Shown: positions 1-8,325 of the stretch, piece by piece
Position numbering within the stretch: the first letter of the stretch is position 1
Layout of the letters: the number at the start of each line of letters is the position of its first letter
Assembly: GCA_002381045.1 (NCBI GenBank)
Contig: DFWT01000140.1
Location: 3,062-16,776, forward strand
DNA length: 13,715 nt
Source of the DNA: Rhodoferax sp. UBA4127
GTDB taxonomy: Bacteria > Pseudomonadota > Gammaproteobacteria > Burkholderiales > Burkholderiaceae_C
Reading direction: 5' to 3'
Program-made: the position numbers and the translations under genes
Notes under the pieces: model-generated
Told to the model about the DNA's origin: nothing
Seen by the model: only the letters and a program-made list of their open reading frames with translations
The model's database searches: none

Positions 1-1028
1 GTGGGGAACAGGCTGCCCACTGCTTTGGCAAAAGCCGCTGCAATGGGCAGGGTAAGCAACAGGCCCAGACCGCCACCGATGAGCGCGATGACCAGGCTCT
101 CGCCAAACAGCAGTTTGATGATGAACCCAGGTGGAAAACCCAGTGCCTTGAGTGTGGCGTACTCGGCCAGGCGCTCACGTGCGGTCATGCTCATGGTGTT
201 GGCCATGACCGCCATGATGATGATGACGATCACCCCGCTGACCGCGTTGATGGCCACCAAGATCGCCTCGCTCATGGCAACAAAGCCAAGCTGAAAGGCT
301 TTTTCGGTTTCGGTCATGGTTTCGCCCAATGAATTTTTGAACAAGGTGTCAATCCGCTCAGACACCACCGGGGCATTGTTGGGCTCGTCAATGCTGGCCA
401 GGAACACGCCCACATAGTCTGCACCGCCACGACCCTGGCGGGCCCGGATCGACTCCGACAGGTATTGCCAATGGAATAGCAGCTGGGACTCGTCTGTTTT
501 GGCGTCTGCGCCGTCCCATATGCCGCGCAGGTTGAAGGTCCAGGTGCCGGGGTAAATGGTGCCGCGCAGGGCAATGCTGTCGCCCAGCTTCCAGCCGTAG
601 GTGTCGGCCAGTTTGCGGCCGACCACCACGCCTTGCCGATCGGTCAGGAAGGCCTTCTTCTGTTCGGGAGCCAGCCGGTACTCAGGGTACATCGCCAGAT
701 AGCTCTCGGGGTCCACCGCAAACTGCGGGAAGAAATTGCGCTCGGTCACATACACGCCGCCAAACCAGTTGGACCAGCTGACTGCGGTGACGCCCGGCAC
801 ATTGCGAATGCGCTCGGCGTAGTTCAGCGGCAGCGGGAAGGTCAGCGAGATCGCGTTGCGGGTGATCAGCCGGGTGCTGGAAGTGCCTTCAACCCCCGCA
901 TACCAGGCATCCACAATGGTGCGCAACAGGCCAAAGGCGCAGATGGCGACCACCAGACCCACCATGGTCAGCAGGGTGCGCAGCCGATGGCGAAAGGCGT
1001 TTTTTAAAAGCAGACGCAGGATGAACAT
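1..1028 (-). CDS. FtsX/MacB-family ABC transporter permease (3' end outside window)
   Basis: This is the membrane subunit of an ABC export system of the MacB/LolC/DevC type. Read leftwards from the ATG at 1028, the frame stays open to the window edge and gives about 342 residues. A first membrane helix near the N-terminus (about residues 17-37, LRTLLTMVGLVVAICAFGLL) is followed by a large extracytoplasmic domain of about 210 residues. Two further helices follow, around an ISGVIVIIMAVMANTMSM-like stretch and a LVIALIGGGLGLLLTLPIA-like stretch, with the FtsX-type cytoplasmic turn (ARERLAEYATLKVLGF) between them. The C-terminal helix is missing because the window ends. The gene starts 26 bases after the ATPase stop, so it is the third gene of the adaptor-ATPase-permease operon. 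The ribosome binding site is weak. The family call is firm; the substrate cannot be told. Confidence 0.85.
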   Translation of the reverse strand, partial: MFILRLLLKNAFRHRLRTLLTMVGLVVAICAFGLLRTIVDAWYAGVEGTSSTRLITRNAISLTFPLPLNYAERIRNVPGVTAVSWSNWFGGVYVTERNFFPQFAVDPESYLAMYPEYRLAPEQKKAFLTDRQGVVVGRKLADTYGWKLGDSIALRGTIYPGTWTFNLRGIWDGADAKTDESQLLFHWQYLSESIRARQGRGGADYVGVFLASIDEPNNAPVVSERIDTLFKNSLGETMTETEKAFQLGFVAMSEAILVAINAVSGVIVIIIMAVMANTMSMTARERLAEYATLKALGFPPGFIIKLLFGESLVIALIGGGLGLLLTLPIAAAFAKAVGSLFP

Positions 1029-1054
1029 TGAGCGGTGACCCGGATGTCAGTGGC

Positions 1055-1777
1055 TCAGTGGGTGGCCTGCGGCATGGCTTCGTCAGGCACCAGTTCACCT
1101 TTTTCAAGGTGGACCAATCGGTGCGCCCGTGCAGCGGCCTTGGGGTCATGGGTGACCATGACAATGGTTTTACCCAGCGTGCGGTGCAACTCGTCAAGCA
1201 GGTCAAGCACCTCGCCTGCAGTCACCCGGTCCAGATCGCCAGTGGGCTCGTCGGCCACGATCAGGGTCGGGTCAGTCACCAAGGCACGGGCAATGGCCAC
1301 CCGTTGTTGTTGGCCGCCGGACAACTCGTTGGGGTAGTGGTCCATGCGGTCGCTCAGGCTAACCATCTGAAGGGCAGCCAACACATGCGCTTTGCGCTGG
1401 GCTTTGGACAGCGGCGTCAAGAGCAGGGGCAGTTCTACATTCACGAAAGCGGTTAACACCGGCATCAGGTTGTAAAACTGGAACACAAAGCCGATGTTGG
1501 CAGCCCGCCAGTCAGCCAGCGCGCCTTCGGACAGCGTGGCAATGTCCACACCGCCAATCTCAATCGTGCCGCCAGTGGGTTTGTCAATGCCGGCAATCAG
1601 GTTGAGTAGGGTGCTTTTGCCCGACCCGCTGGGGCCCATCAAGGCAATGAACTCACCGGCGGCCACATCCAGGGCGATGTTTTCCAGCACGGCAAGGGTT
1701 TGGTCACCCCGGGTGAAGGACTTGTTAAGCCCCCGGATGCGGATCAGGCTGGCGGCTGGCGTGTCAGTGGGGCTCAC
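1055..1777 (-). CDS. MacB/LolD/DevA-type ABC transporter ATP-binding protein
   Basis: This 240-residue cytoplasmic ATPase would power the neighbouring permease. All nucleotide-binding motifs are present: Walker A GPSGSGKST (residues 48-56), Q-loop glutamine at 100, signature LSGGQQQR (152-159), Walker B LIVADEP (172-178) with the glutamate that follows, D-loop GDLD and the switch histidine H210 in VMVTHD. The EPTGDLD motif and the short length are typical of the MacB/LolD/FtsE branch, which works with FtsX-like permeases by mechanotransmission rather than classic transport through a pore. The start is a GTG overlapping the adaptor stop codon as GTGA, which points to translational coupling. 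The substrate is unknown; macrolide, lipoprotein or glycolipid export are family possibilities only. Confidence 0.93.
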   Translation of the reverse strand: MSPTDTPAASLIRIRGLNKSFTRGDQTLAVLENIALDVAAGEFIALMGPSGSGKSTLLNLIAGIDKPTGGTIEIGGVDIATLSEGALADWRAANIGFVFQFYNLMPVLTAFVNVELPLLLTPLSKAQRKAHVLAALQMVSLSDRMDHYPNELSGGQQQRVAIARALVTDPTLIVADEPTGDLDRVTAGEVLDLLDELHRTLGKTIVMVTHDPKAAARAHRLVHLEKGELVPDEAMPQATH

Positions 1778-2985
1778 TTGCTTGCGACCGAGATGCGGCT
1801 TCCTTGAACCAGTTTGTCAACTGGGCTTAGCACCACCCGATCGCCAGACTTGAGCTCGCCTTTGACCTCAACGACGTCACCCAGGTTGCGCCCCAGGTTG
1901 ACAGTCACCGCTTCAAGCAGTTCGCCGTTGATGCTCAACAGCTGCTTTTTGCCGTCACGCTCCACCACCGCTTTGGGGTTGACCGCCAGCAGCGCGGTTT
2001 GGTCGGTGTCCGACACGGCCTGCGACAGGATGGTGACCTTGGCACTCATCTCCGGCAGGATGCGGGCGTCCAGCTTTTCGAACCGGATCTTGGTCATGAC
2101 CGTGGCCTTGGCCCGGTCCACCGTGGGCACCCGGCCTGCGACTTGACCACGAAAGCGCACGCCAGGCAGGGCGTCGAGGGTGATCTCAACTGGTGAGCCG
2201 ACCTCGGCCTTGGCCAGGTTGCTCTCGGATACATCGGCTTCGACTTCAAGTGTGGTCATGTCGGCCATGGTTACCACCGCGCCCTGGCTGCCTGCCGCGC
2301 TGGAAAACGGGGTGATGATGTCGCCCACATTGGCGTTTTTGACCAGTACCACGCCGTCAAACGGTGCGCGGATTTCGGTGTAACTCAGGTTGACTTGCTG
2401 CACCTTCATTTGGGCGTTGGCAAGAGCCACTCCGGATTTAGCGGAATTGATAGCGGCTTGCGCAGTCTGTACGCGGGCTAGAGCCGATTCAACCGCTTGG
2501 TCTGAAAGAAAGCCCTGGGATTTAAGCCCTTGGGCACGTTTGTATTCGGAGTCTGCGTTGACCAACTCCACGGTGGCCTGCGCCACCCCGGCTTCGGCCT
2601 GCCGTACCGCCGCCTGGGCCTGGGCAATGGCCGCCTGCACGTCGCTGGCATCGAGCTTGGCCAGCACATCACCCTGCTTGACCTGGCTGCCCTCTCGCAC
2701 ACCAAGCCACAGCAGCCGACCGGTGGCTTTGCTGGCCACTGCGGCTCGGCGCTGTGCCACCACATAACCGGAGGCGGTGAGTTGGGCGTATTGCTGCGAG
2801 GGGTATGCGGTGACGACGGACGTGGCCTGTACCTCGGTTTTGCCGGGGCGCAGCGCAAACACCAAACCACCCACGATGAGCACGGCCACCACCAGCCATT
2901 TGCCAAATCGGCGCGGCGCGCGGGTGGGGTTGGCGGTGCGGTCAATGCGCAGGCTCTGAAGGGCAGGTGAGGCGGGTTGTGTCAT
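1774..2985 (-). CDS. HlyD/RND-type periplasmic adaptor subunit of ABC efflux system
   Basis: This 403-residue membrane-fusion protein should link the inner-membrane ABC permease to an outer-membrane channel. It has a short cytoplasmic N-terminus, one membrane anchor (about residues 29-45), a first lipoyl half-motif around residues 80-110 (SKATGRLLWLGVREGSQVKQGD), and an Ala/Gln-rich alpha-hairpin of about 90 residues. The second lipoyl half-motif follows (SYTEIRAPFDGVVLVKNANVG), then beta-barrel and membrane-proximal domains (ending SGDRVVLSPVDKLVQGSRI). I chose the ATG at 2985: it has a GAGAA ribosome binding site. The alternative TTG at 2997 lies inside the T-run of the upstream terminator. 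No outer-membrane TolC-like gene is visible next to it. It is the first gene of the operon and its stop overlaps the ATPase start. Confidence 0.9.
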   Translation of the reverse strand: MTQPASPALQSLRIDRTANPTRAPRRFGKWLVVAVLIVGGLVFALRPGKTEVQATSVVTAYPSQQYAQLTASGYVVAQRRAAVASKATGRLLWLGVREGSQVKQGDVLAKLDASDVQAAIAQAQAAVRQAEAGVAQATVELVNADSEYKRAQGLKSQGFLSDQAVESALARVQTAQAAINSAKSGVALANAQMKVQQVNLSYTEIRAPFDGVVLVKNANVGDIITPFSSAAGSQGAVVTMADMTTLEVEADVSESNLAKAEVGSPVEITLDALPGVRFRGQVAGRVPTVDRAKATVMTKIRFEKLDARILPEMSAKVTILSQAVSDTDQTALLAVNPKAVVERDGKKQLLSINGELLEAVTVNLGRNLGDVVEVKGELKSGDRVVLSPVDKLVQGSRISVASK

Positions 2986-2995
2986 GCGGGTTCTC

Positions 2996-3026
2996 AAAAA
3001 AACCTGGCTGCAACAAGTGCAGCCAG
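2996..3026 (-). terminator. Intrinsic terminator after upp, abutting the adaptor start
   Basis: On the minus strand there is a perfect 9-base-pair stem (CTGGCTGCA / TGCAGCCAG at 3018-3026 and 3004-3012) with a 5-base loop, followed after two bases by seven Ts (3002-2996). This is a textbook rho-independent terminator for transcripts coming from upp. It ends only 10 bases before the ATG of the adaptor gene, so there is no space for a promoter between the two. Confidence 0.88.
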
Positions 3027-3039
3027 TGCGTCGTCAAAG

Positions 3040-3096
3040 GCTATTTAATTTATAGCTGCTTGCGCATTATTCATAAGGGCTAGAGCCCGGTTTTTC
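3040..3096 (+). repeat. Interspersed Comamonadaceae-type repeat, copy A (intergenic)
   Basis: This stretch contains TAGCTG (3053-3058), a 14-base spacer, and ATAAGGGCTAG (3073-3083), preceded by a small inverted repeat GCTAT/ATAGC (3040-3056). The same two blocks with the same 14-base spacing recur at 8717-8747 inside nadD. I remember closely similar short repeats between genes in Rhodoferax, Polaromonas and Acidovorax genomes; that link comes from memory and was not searched. It lies between the upp stop and its terminator, so it would be transcribed in the upp 3' untranslated region. Confidence 0.6.
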
Positions 3097-3104
3097 ACAA
3101 GGCC

Positions 3105-3746
<642 letters not shown>

Positions 3747-3785
3747 AAATGCTCTCAAAAAGAAAAATTTTCGTTGCGATTCGAA

Positions 3786-5294
3786 CTAACGCTTGCCAAA
3801 TATGCCGCCCAACACACCACGAATGATCTGGCGACCGACTTCGCGACCAATGGAACTGGCCGCACTTTTGAAGAGTTGCTCACCCACTGATGTACGCCTG
3901 CCACCACCGCCCCCAAGCATGTTGCCCAAGCCGTCTAGCAAGCCACCGCCGGCACCGGATGGCTCGCTTGCAGTGCCTGTGTTGGCTGAGTTGGCTTGGG
4001 TTGCTTCAGCCTTGGCGTCGCTGCGGCCTTTGATTTTCTCAAAGGCCGACTCCCGGTCGAGCGCTTTTTCGTAAACGCCAGCGACGATGGACTCGCCCAG
4101 CAGTTTTTGGCGCAGTGCGGGGGTGATTGGGCCAATTTGGCTGGCCGGCGGCAACACATAAACCCGCTCGGTCGGGCTGGGGCGACCCTTTTCATCCAGA
4201 AAGCTGATCAGCGCTTCGCCTACGCTGAGCTCGGTAATGGCCGCATCCACGTCCAGCGGCGGATTCGGACGCATGGTGTCGGCTGCGCTCTTGACGGCTT
4301 TCTGGTCGCGCGGGGTGAAGGCGCGCAGCGCGTGTTGCACCCGGTTGCCCAACTGCGCCAGCACCGCGTCGGGGATGTCCAGCGGGTTCTGCGTCACAAA
4401 ATAAACGCCCACCCCTTTGGAGCGCACCAGCCGCACCACCAGTTCGATGCGCTCAACCAGCACCTTGGGAGCGTCAGCAAAAAGCAGGTGGGCCTCGTCA
4501 AAGAAAAACACCAGCTTGGGCTTCTCGAGGTCACCCACTTCAGGCAGGTTCTCAAACAGCTCGGACAGCATCCACAGCAGGAAGGTGCTGTACAGGCGGG
4601 GCGAGGCCATCAGCTTGTCGGCGGCCAGCACGTTGACCATCCCGTGGCCGTTGGCGTCGGTCTGCATGAAGTCATCGATGTTGAGCATCGGCTCACCAAA
4701 GAATTTGTCGCCGCCCTGGGCTTCGATCTGCATCAGGCCACGCTGGATGGCACCAATGCTGGCTGCGCTGATATTGCCGTATTCGGTGGTGTAGCTCGAC
4801 GCGTTGTCGCCCACATGCTGGCACATGGCGCGCAGGTCGCGCATGTCCAGCAACAGCAGGCCGTCGTCATCGGCAATCTTGAACACCAGCTGCATCACGC
4901 CGGCCTGGGTTTCGTTCAAATTCAGCATGCGTGCCAGCAGCAGTGGCCCCAGGTCACTGACCGTGGCCCGCACCGGGTGGCCTTGTTCGCCAAACACATC
5001 CCACAGCGTGGTGGGGAAGGCGGCGTAAGCCGGCTCGTTGATGCCACGTTCAGCCAGAATTTTGGCTAGTTTCGGCGTGGAGGAACCGGCTTGGGAGATG
5101 CCCGTCAGGTCACCCTTGATGTCGGCCATGAAAACCGGTACGCCCAATTTGGAGAAACCTTCGGCCAGGGTTTGCAATGTGATTGTTTTACCAGTGCCCG
5201 TGGCCCCCGTGATGAGGCCGTGACGGTTGGCTTTGTCAGGGTGTAGCACACACTGCGTTTGACCATGTTGCGCAATCAGAATCGGTTCAGCCAT
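3786..5294 (-). CDS. HerA-like P-loop ATPase, DUF853/YjgR family
   Basis: This 502-residue cytoplasmic ATPase belongs to the HerA/FtsK-like superfamily and is about the length of E. coli YjgR (about 500). Walker A GATGTGKT is at residues 30-37, Walker B LVFFFDEAH at 261-269, and the family block TQNPLDIPDAVLAQLGNRVQHALRAFTPRD follows at about 301-330. The C-terminus has a low-complexity Gly-rich linker (about residues 445-470) and then a short helix rich in Gly, Arg and Ile. The role of YjgR proteins is not settled; they resemble DNA-translocating HerA, but no NurA-like nuclease partner is visible here. ATG at 5294 with a GAGG ribosome binding site. It is divergent from yebC with only 58 bases between the starts. 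Confidence 0.9.
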   Translation of the reverse strand: MAEPILIAQHGQTQCVLHPDKANRHGLITGATGTGKTITLQTLAEGFSKLGVPVFMADIKGDLTGISQAGSSTPKLAKILAERGINEPAYAAFPTTLWDVFGEQGHPVRATVSDLGPLLLARMLNLNETQAGVMQLVFKIADDDGLLLLDMRDLRAMCQHVGDNASSYTTEYGNISAASIGAIQRGLMQIEAQGGDKFFGEPMLNIDDFMQTDANGHGMVNVLAADKLMASPRLYSTFLLWMLSELFENLPEVGDLEKPKLVFFFDEAHLLFADAPKVLVERIELVVRLVRSKGVGVYFVTQNPLDIPDAVLAQLGNRVQHALRAFTPRDQKAVKSAADTMRPNPPLDVDAAITELSVGEALISFLDEKGRPSPTERVYVLPPASQIGPITPALRQKLLGESIVAGVYEKALDRESAFEKIKGRSDAKAEATQANSANTGTASEPSGAGGGLLDGLGNMLGGGGGRRTSVGEQLFKSAASSIGREVGRQIIRGVLGGIFGKR

Positions 5295-5352
5295 GAAAAC
5301 CTCAAAAAGTACAATTCAGACAATAGCGTAACGAACTTTTGAAGGATTTCTC

Positions 5353-6081
5353 GTGGCAGGACACAGTAAATGGGCCAATATTCAGCACCGCAAGGGCCGT
5401 CAGGACGAAAAGCGCGGCAAGATTTGGACCCGGATCATCCGAGAAATTACGGTGGCAGCTCGCGCGGGCGGGGGCGACCTGTCGTCCAACCCCCGACTGC
5501 GTCTGGCGGTGGACCGCGCCAAGGCGGCTAATATGCCGGCCGACCGGGTCAAGTACAACATTGACAAGGCCACCGGCACCATTGACGGCATCACCTACGA
5601 AGAAATTCGCTACGAAGGGTATGGCATTGGTGGCGCAGCCATCATCGTCGACACCATGACCGACAACAAGGTTCGTACCGTCGCTGAGGTGCGCCACGCG
5701 TTTGCAAAGTACGGCGGCAACATGGGCACCGAAGGCTCAGTGGCGTTTCAGTTCAAGCATTGCGGTCAGATCATTTTTGCGCCCGGAACCAGTGAAGACA
5801 AAGTGATGGAAGTGGCACTTGAGTCGGGTGCTGAAGACGTCATCACCGGCGATGACGGTGCCATTGAAGTGCTGACCGCCGTAGCCGACTTTGAGACTGT
5901 CAAAAATGCCTTGGAAGCCGCTGGGCTCAAACCGGACGCCTCAGAAGTCACTATGCGGGCTGAGAACCCGATCGAAGTGACCGGTGACGATGCGGCGCGC
6001 ATGCAGAAACTGCTCGACGCGCTGGAAGATCTGGATGATGTGCAAGACGTGTTCCACAACGCCGAACTGGACACCGAATGA
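5353..6081 (+). CDS. yebC: YebC/PmpR-family regulatory protein
   Basis: This 242-residue protein matches the YebC/PmpR family end to end: N-terminal MAGHSKWANIQHRKGRQDEKRGKIW-like block, the middle block GTIDGITYEEIRYEGYGIGGAA..VDTMTDN, and AKYGGNMGTEGSVAFQF. Members have been described as DNA-binding transcription factors and, more recently, as factors that relieve ribosome stalling at proline stretches; the sequence does not decide between these. The start is a GTG at 5353 with an excellent GAAGGA ribosome binding site six bases upstream. Its stop overlaps the purD start as ATGA. It is the first gene of the long plus-strand cluster, so its promoter must lie in the 58 bases shared with the divergent HerA-like gene or inside that gene. 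Confidence 0.95.
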   Translation: MAGHSKWANIQHRKGRQDEKRGKIWTRIIREITVAARAGGGDLSSNPRLRLAVDRAKAANMPADRVKYNIDKATGTIDGITYEEIRYEGYGIGGAAIIVDTMTDNKVRTVAEVRHAFAKYGGNMGTEGSVAFQFKHCGQIIFAPGTSEDKVMEVALESGAEDVITGDDGAIEVLTAVADFETVKNALEAAGLKPDASEVTMRAENPIEVTGDDAARMQKLLDALEDLDDVQDVFHNAELDTE

Positions 6082-7394
6082 AGATACTGGTCATTGGTGG
6101 GGGTGGCCGCGAACATGCGCTCGCCTGGAGACTGGCCAAATCGCCCAAAACCCAAAAGATTTACCTGGCGCCCGGAAACGGTGGCACGGCGCTGGACGCT
6201 CACTTTGAAAACGTCCCCATTTCGGATGTGACTGAGTTGCGGGACTGGGCCATGAGCAACAAGATCGCGCTGACTGTGGTTGGCCCGGAAGTGCCTTTGG
6301 CTGCCGGCGTGGTGGACGAGTTTCGCAAGCATGGCCTGCGGATCTTTGGTCCAACCCAGGCTGCCGCACAGCTGGAAAGCTCCAAGGCTTTTTCCAAGGC
6401 CTTCATGAAGCGTCACCAGATTCCGACTGCTGAGTACGACACCTTCACCGATCCGGTGTCGGCCCACGCCTACATCGATCAAAAGGGCGCGCCCATCGTC
6501 GTCAAGGCCGATGGCTTGGCAGCGGGCAAGGGTGTGGTGGTGGCCATGACGGCAGCGGAGGCCCACGAGGCGGTGGATTTCATGTTGCTGGACAACACAT
6601 TGGGCGTGAGCCACAACGCCGGCGAAGATGGGTTGGCATTGCCAAGAGTGGTCATTGAAGAGTTCCTCCAAGGCGAAGAAGCCAGTTTCATCGTGATGGT
6701 GGACGGCAAAAACGTGCTGCCGCTGGCAACCAGCCAGGATCACAAGCGCTTGCAAACCGGAGATGCTGGCCCCAATACGGGTGGTATGGGTGCCTATTCG
6801 CCAGCGCCGGTGGTCACACCCACCGTGCATGCCCGTGCCATGCGCGACATCATTTTGCCCACCGTGCGTGGCATGGAAAAAGACGGTATCCCCTTCACCG
6901 GGTTTCTGTACGCCGGCTTGATGATTGATGCGCAGGGACATCCCAAAACCCTGGAATTCAATTGCCGTATGGGCGACCCTGAAACCCAGCCCATCATGAT
7001 GCGTTTAAAGACCGATCTGGTGGACGTGATGCTGGCGGCCACCGAGCCGAGTCCGCATGGCAAGCTGGACCAAATTGAACTGAGTTGGGACCGCCGCACC
7101 GCCTTGGGCGTGGTGGTGGCAGCCCATGGTTACCCAATGAGCCCGCGCAAGGGTGATGCGGTGACAGGTTTGCCCAAAGAGGCCGAAGACGCCATGGTGT
7201 TTCATGCCGGCACAACGCTCAAAGGGGGGCAATTGGTGACCTCGGGTGGTCGGGTGTTGTGTGTGACGGCGCTGGCGGACAGCGTGCGCGTGGCACAACA
7301 GCGGGCTTATGAGGTGTTGTCGGGTGTTGCATTTGACGGGATGCAATACCGGACCGATATTGGTTTCCGTGCCATCAAAGGGAGTGCCTTATGA
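6078..7394 (+). CDS. purD: Phosphoribosylamine-glycine ligase (GAR synthetase)
   Basis: This ATP-grasp enzyme catalyses step two of purine synthesis: phosphoribosylamine + glycine + ATP gives GAR. It has 438 residues, slightly longer than the E. coli enzyme (429). The N-terminal domain begins MKILVIGGGGREHALAWRL. The ATP-grasp core shows VVKADGLAAGKGVVVA, then a GDAGPNTGGMGAYSPAP segment, and the metal/ATP-binding segment LEFNCRMGDPETQPIM. The C-terminal domain is complete. It overlaps yebC upstream and hemF downstream by four bases each (ATGA), so expression is probably coupled. No other pur gene is in the window. Confidence 0.97.
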   Translation: MKILVIGGGGREHALAWRLAKSPKTQKIYLAPGNGGTALDAHFENVPISDVTELRDWAMSNKIALTVVGPEVPLAAGVVDEFRKHGLRIFGPTQAAAQLESSKAFSKAFMKRHQIPTAEYDTFTDPVSAHAYIDQKGAPIVVKADGLAAGKGVVVAMTAAEAHEAVDFMLLDNTLGVSHNAGEDGLALPRVVIEEFLQGEEASFIVMVDGKNVLPLATSQDHKRLQTGDAGPNTGGMGAYSPAPVVTPTVHARAMRDIILPTVRGMEKDGIPFTGFLYAGLMIDAQGHPKTLEFNCRMGDPETQPIMMRLKTDLVDVMLAATEPSPHGKLDQIELSWDRRTALGVVVAAHGYPMSPRKGDAVTGLPKEAEDAMVFHAGTTLKGGQLVTSGGRVLCVTALADSVRVAQQRAYEVLSGVAFDGMQYRTDIGFRAIKGSAL

Positions 7395-8314
7395 ACACAG
7401 AGACGTTGCCGACTCAGCGCGTGGGCTCCTACTTGTTGGATTTGCAATCGCGCATCACCACCGCCATATCGGAGCTGGATGGCACAGCGTTTATCAGCGA
7501 CGCTTGGCAAAAGCCGGCAGGTGAAGTGTTGCAAGGCCGCGGTATCACCCGCATCTTGGAAGGTGGCCGCATTTTTGAGCGGGCGGGTGTTGGTTTTTCT
7601 CATGTGACTGGCCCCAAACTGCCGCCTTCTGCCACGCAACACCGCCCAGAACTGGCAGGGGCACCGTTTGAGGCCATGGGTGTGTCTTTGGTGTTTCACC
7701 CGCGCAACCCCTACGTTCCCACGGTGCACATGAACGTGCGCATGCTGGCGGCCAAAGCCCCGGATGGACGCGAAGTCTGCTGGTTTGGCGGTGGCATGGA
7801 CCTGACGCCGTATTACGGCTTTGAAGAAGATGCGGTGCACTTTCACCAAACCTGCAAGTCGGCACTGGCACCCTATGGCGAAGACAAGTACCCGCGCTTC
7901 AAGACCTGGTGCGACGAGTATTTCTATCTGAAACACCGGCAAGAACAACGTGGCATTGGCGGCGTGTTTTTTGATGATTTTTCTGAGTTGGGCTTTGAGC
8001 AAAGTCTGGCCATGATGCAATCGGTGGGTGATGCCTTTCTGTTGGCCTACATGCCGATCGTGGCCCAACGTAAGGACATGCCGCACGGCCAGCGTGAGCG
8101 CGAGTTCCAGCTTTACCGTCGTGGCCGGTATGTCGAGTTCAACCTGGTGTGGGACCGTGGCACTCACTTCGGCCTGCAGTCGGGTGGGCGCAGCGAGTCC
8201 ATCTTGTTGTCGATGCCACCGCTGGTGAGCTGGTCGTACCAGCAGGTGCCGCATCCCGATACACCCGAAGCCGAGCTGTACAGCAAGTACCTGGTGCGTC
8301 GCGATTGGGTCTAA
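7391..8314 (+). CDS. hemF: Oxygen-dependent coproporphyrinogen III oxidase
   Basis: HemF converts coproporphyrinogen III to protoporphyrinogen IX with O2, in heme synthesis, as a cytoplasmic homodimer. It has 307 residues, near the E. coli length of 299. Diagnostic blocks are all present: GGRIFERAGVGFSHVTG, the HPRNPYVPTVHMNVR segment, WFGGGMDLTPYYGFEEDA, FYLKHRQEQRGIGGVFFDDF, and near the C-terminus the block EFNLVWDRGTHFGLQSGGR followed by ESILLSMPP. The start ATG overlaps the purD stop (ATGA). Presence of the O2-using form fits an organism that meets oxygen; an anaerobic counterpart (hemN) is not in the window. Confidence 0.97.
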   Translation: MNTETLPTQRVGSYLLDLQSRITTAISELDGTAFISDAWQKPAGEVLQGRGITRILEGGRIFERAGVGFSHVTGPKLPPSATQHRPELAGAPFEAMGVSLVFHPRNPYVPTVHMNVRMLAAKAPDGREVCWFGGGMDLTPYYGFEEDAVHFHQTCKSALAPYGEDKYPRFKTWCDEYFYLKHRQEQRGIGGVFFDDFSELGFEQSLAMMQSVGDAFLLAYMPIVAQRKDMPHGQREREFQLYRRGRYVEFNLVWDRGTHFGLQSGGRSESILLSMPPLVSWSYQQVPHPDTPEAELYSKYLVRRDWV

Positions 8315-8325
8315 CGCAGACGGCG

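Noticed and set aside
3076..3094. GGGCT-AG-AGCCC followed by Ts as a plus-strand terminator
   Set aside because: The loop would be only two bases and no plus-strand gene precedes it; it is better explained as part of the interspersed repeat.
3996..5069. Plus-strand open frame of 357 codons opposite the HerA-like gene
   Set aside because: It is the shadow of a well-supported ATPase with Walker motifs; composition is antisense-like.
5295..5352. TACAAT at 5310-5315 as a promoter -10 box for yebC
   Set aside because: No matching -35 box at 16-18 bases; the divergent promoters here could not be assigned.
5766..6941. Long minus-strand open frame of 391 codons opposite yebC and purD
   Set aside because: Its translation has no recognisable motif and is rich in His, Gln and Cys, as expected from antisense of GC-rich genes; yebC and purD on the other strand are certain.
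7307..8254. Minus-strand open frame of 315 codons opposite hemF
   Set aside because: hemF is complete and conserved on the plus strand; the antisense frame shows no family features.
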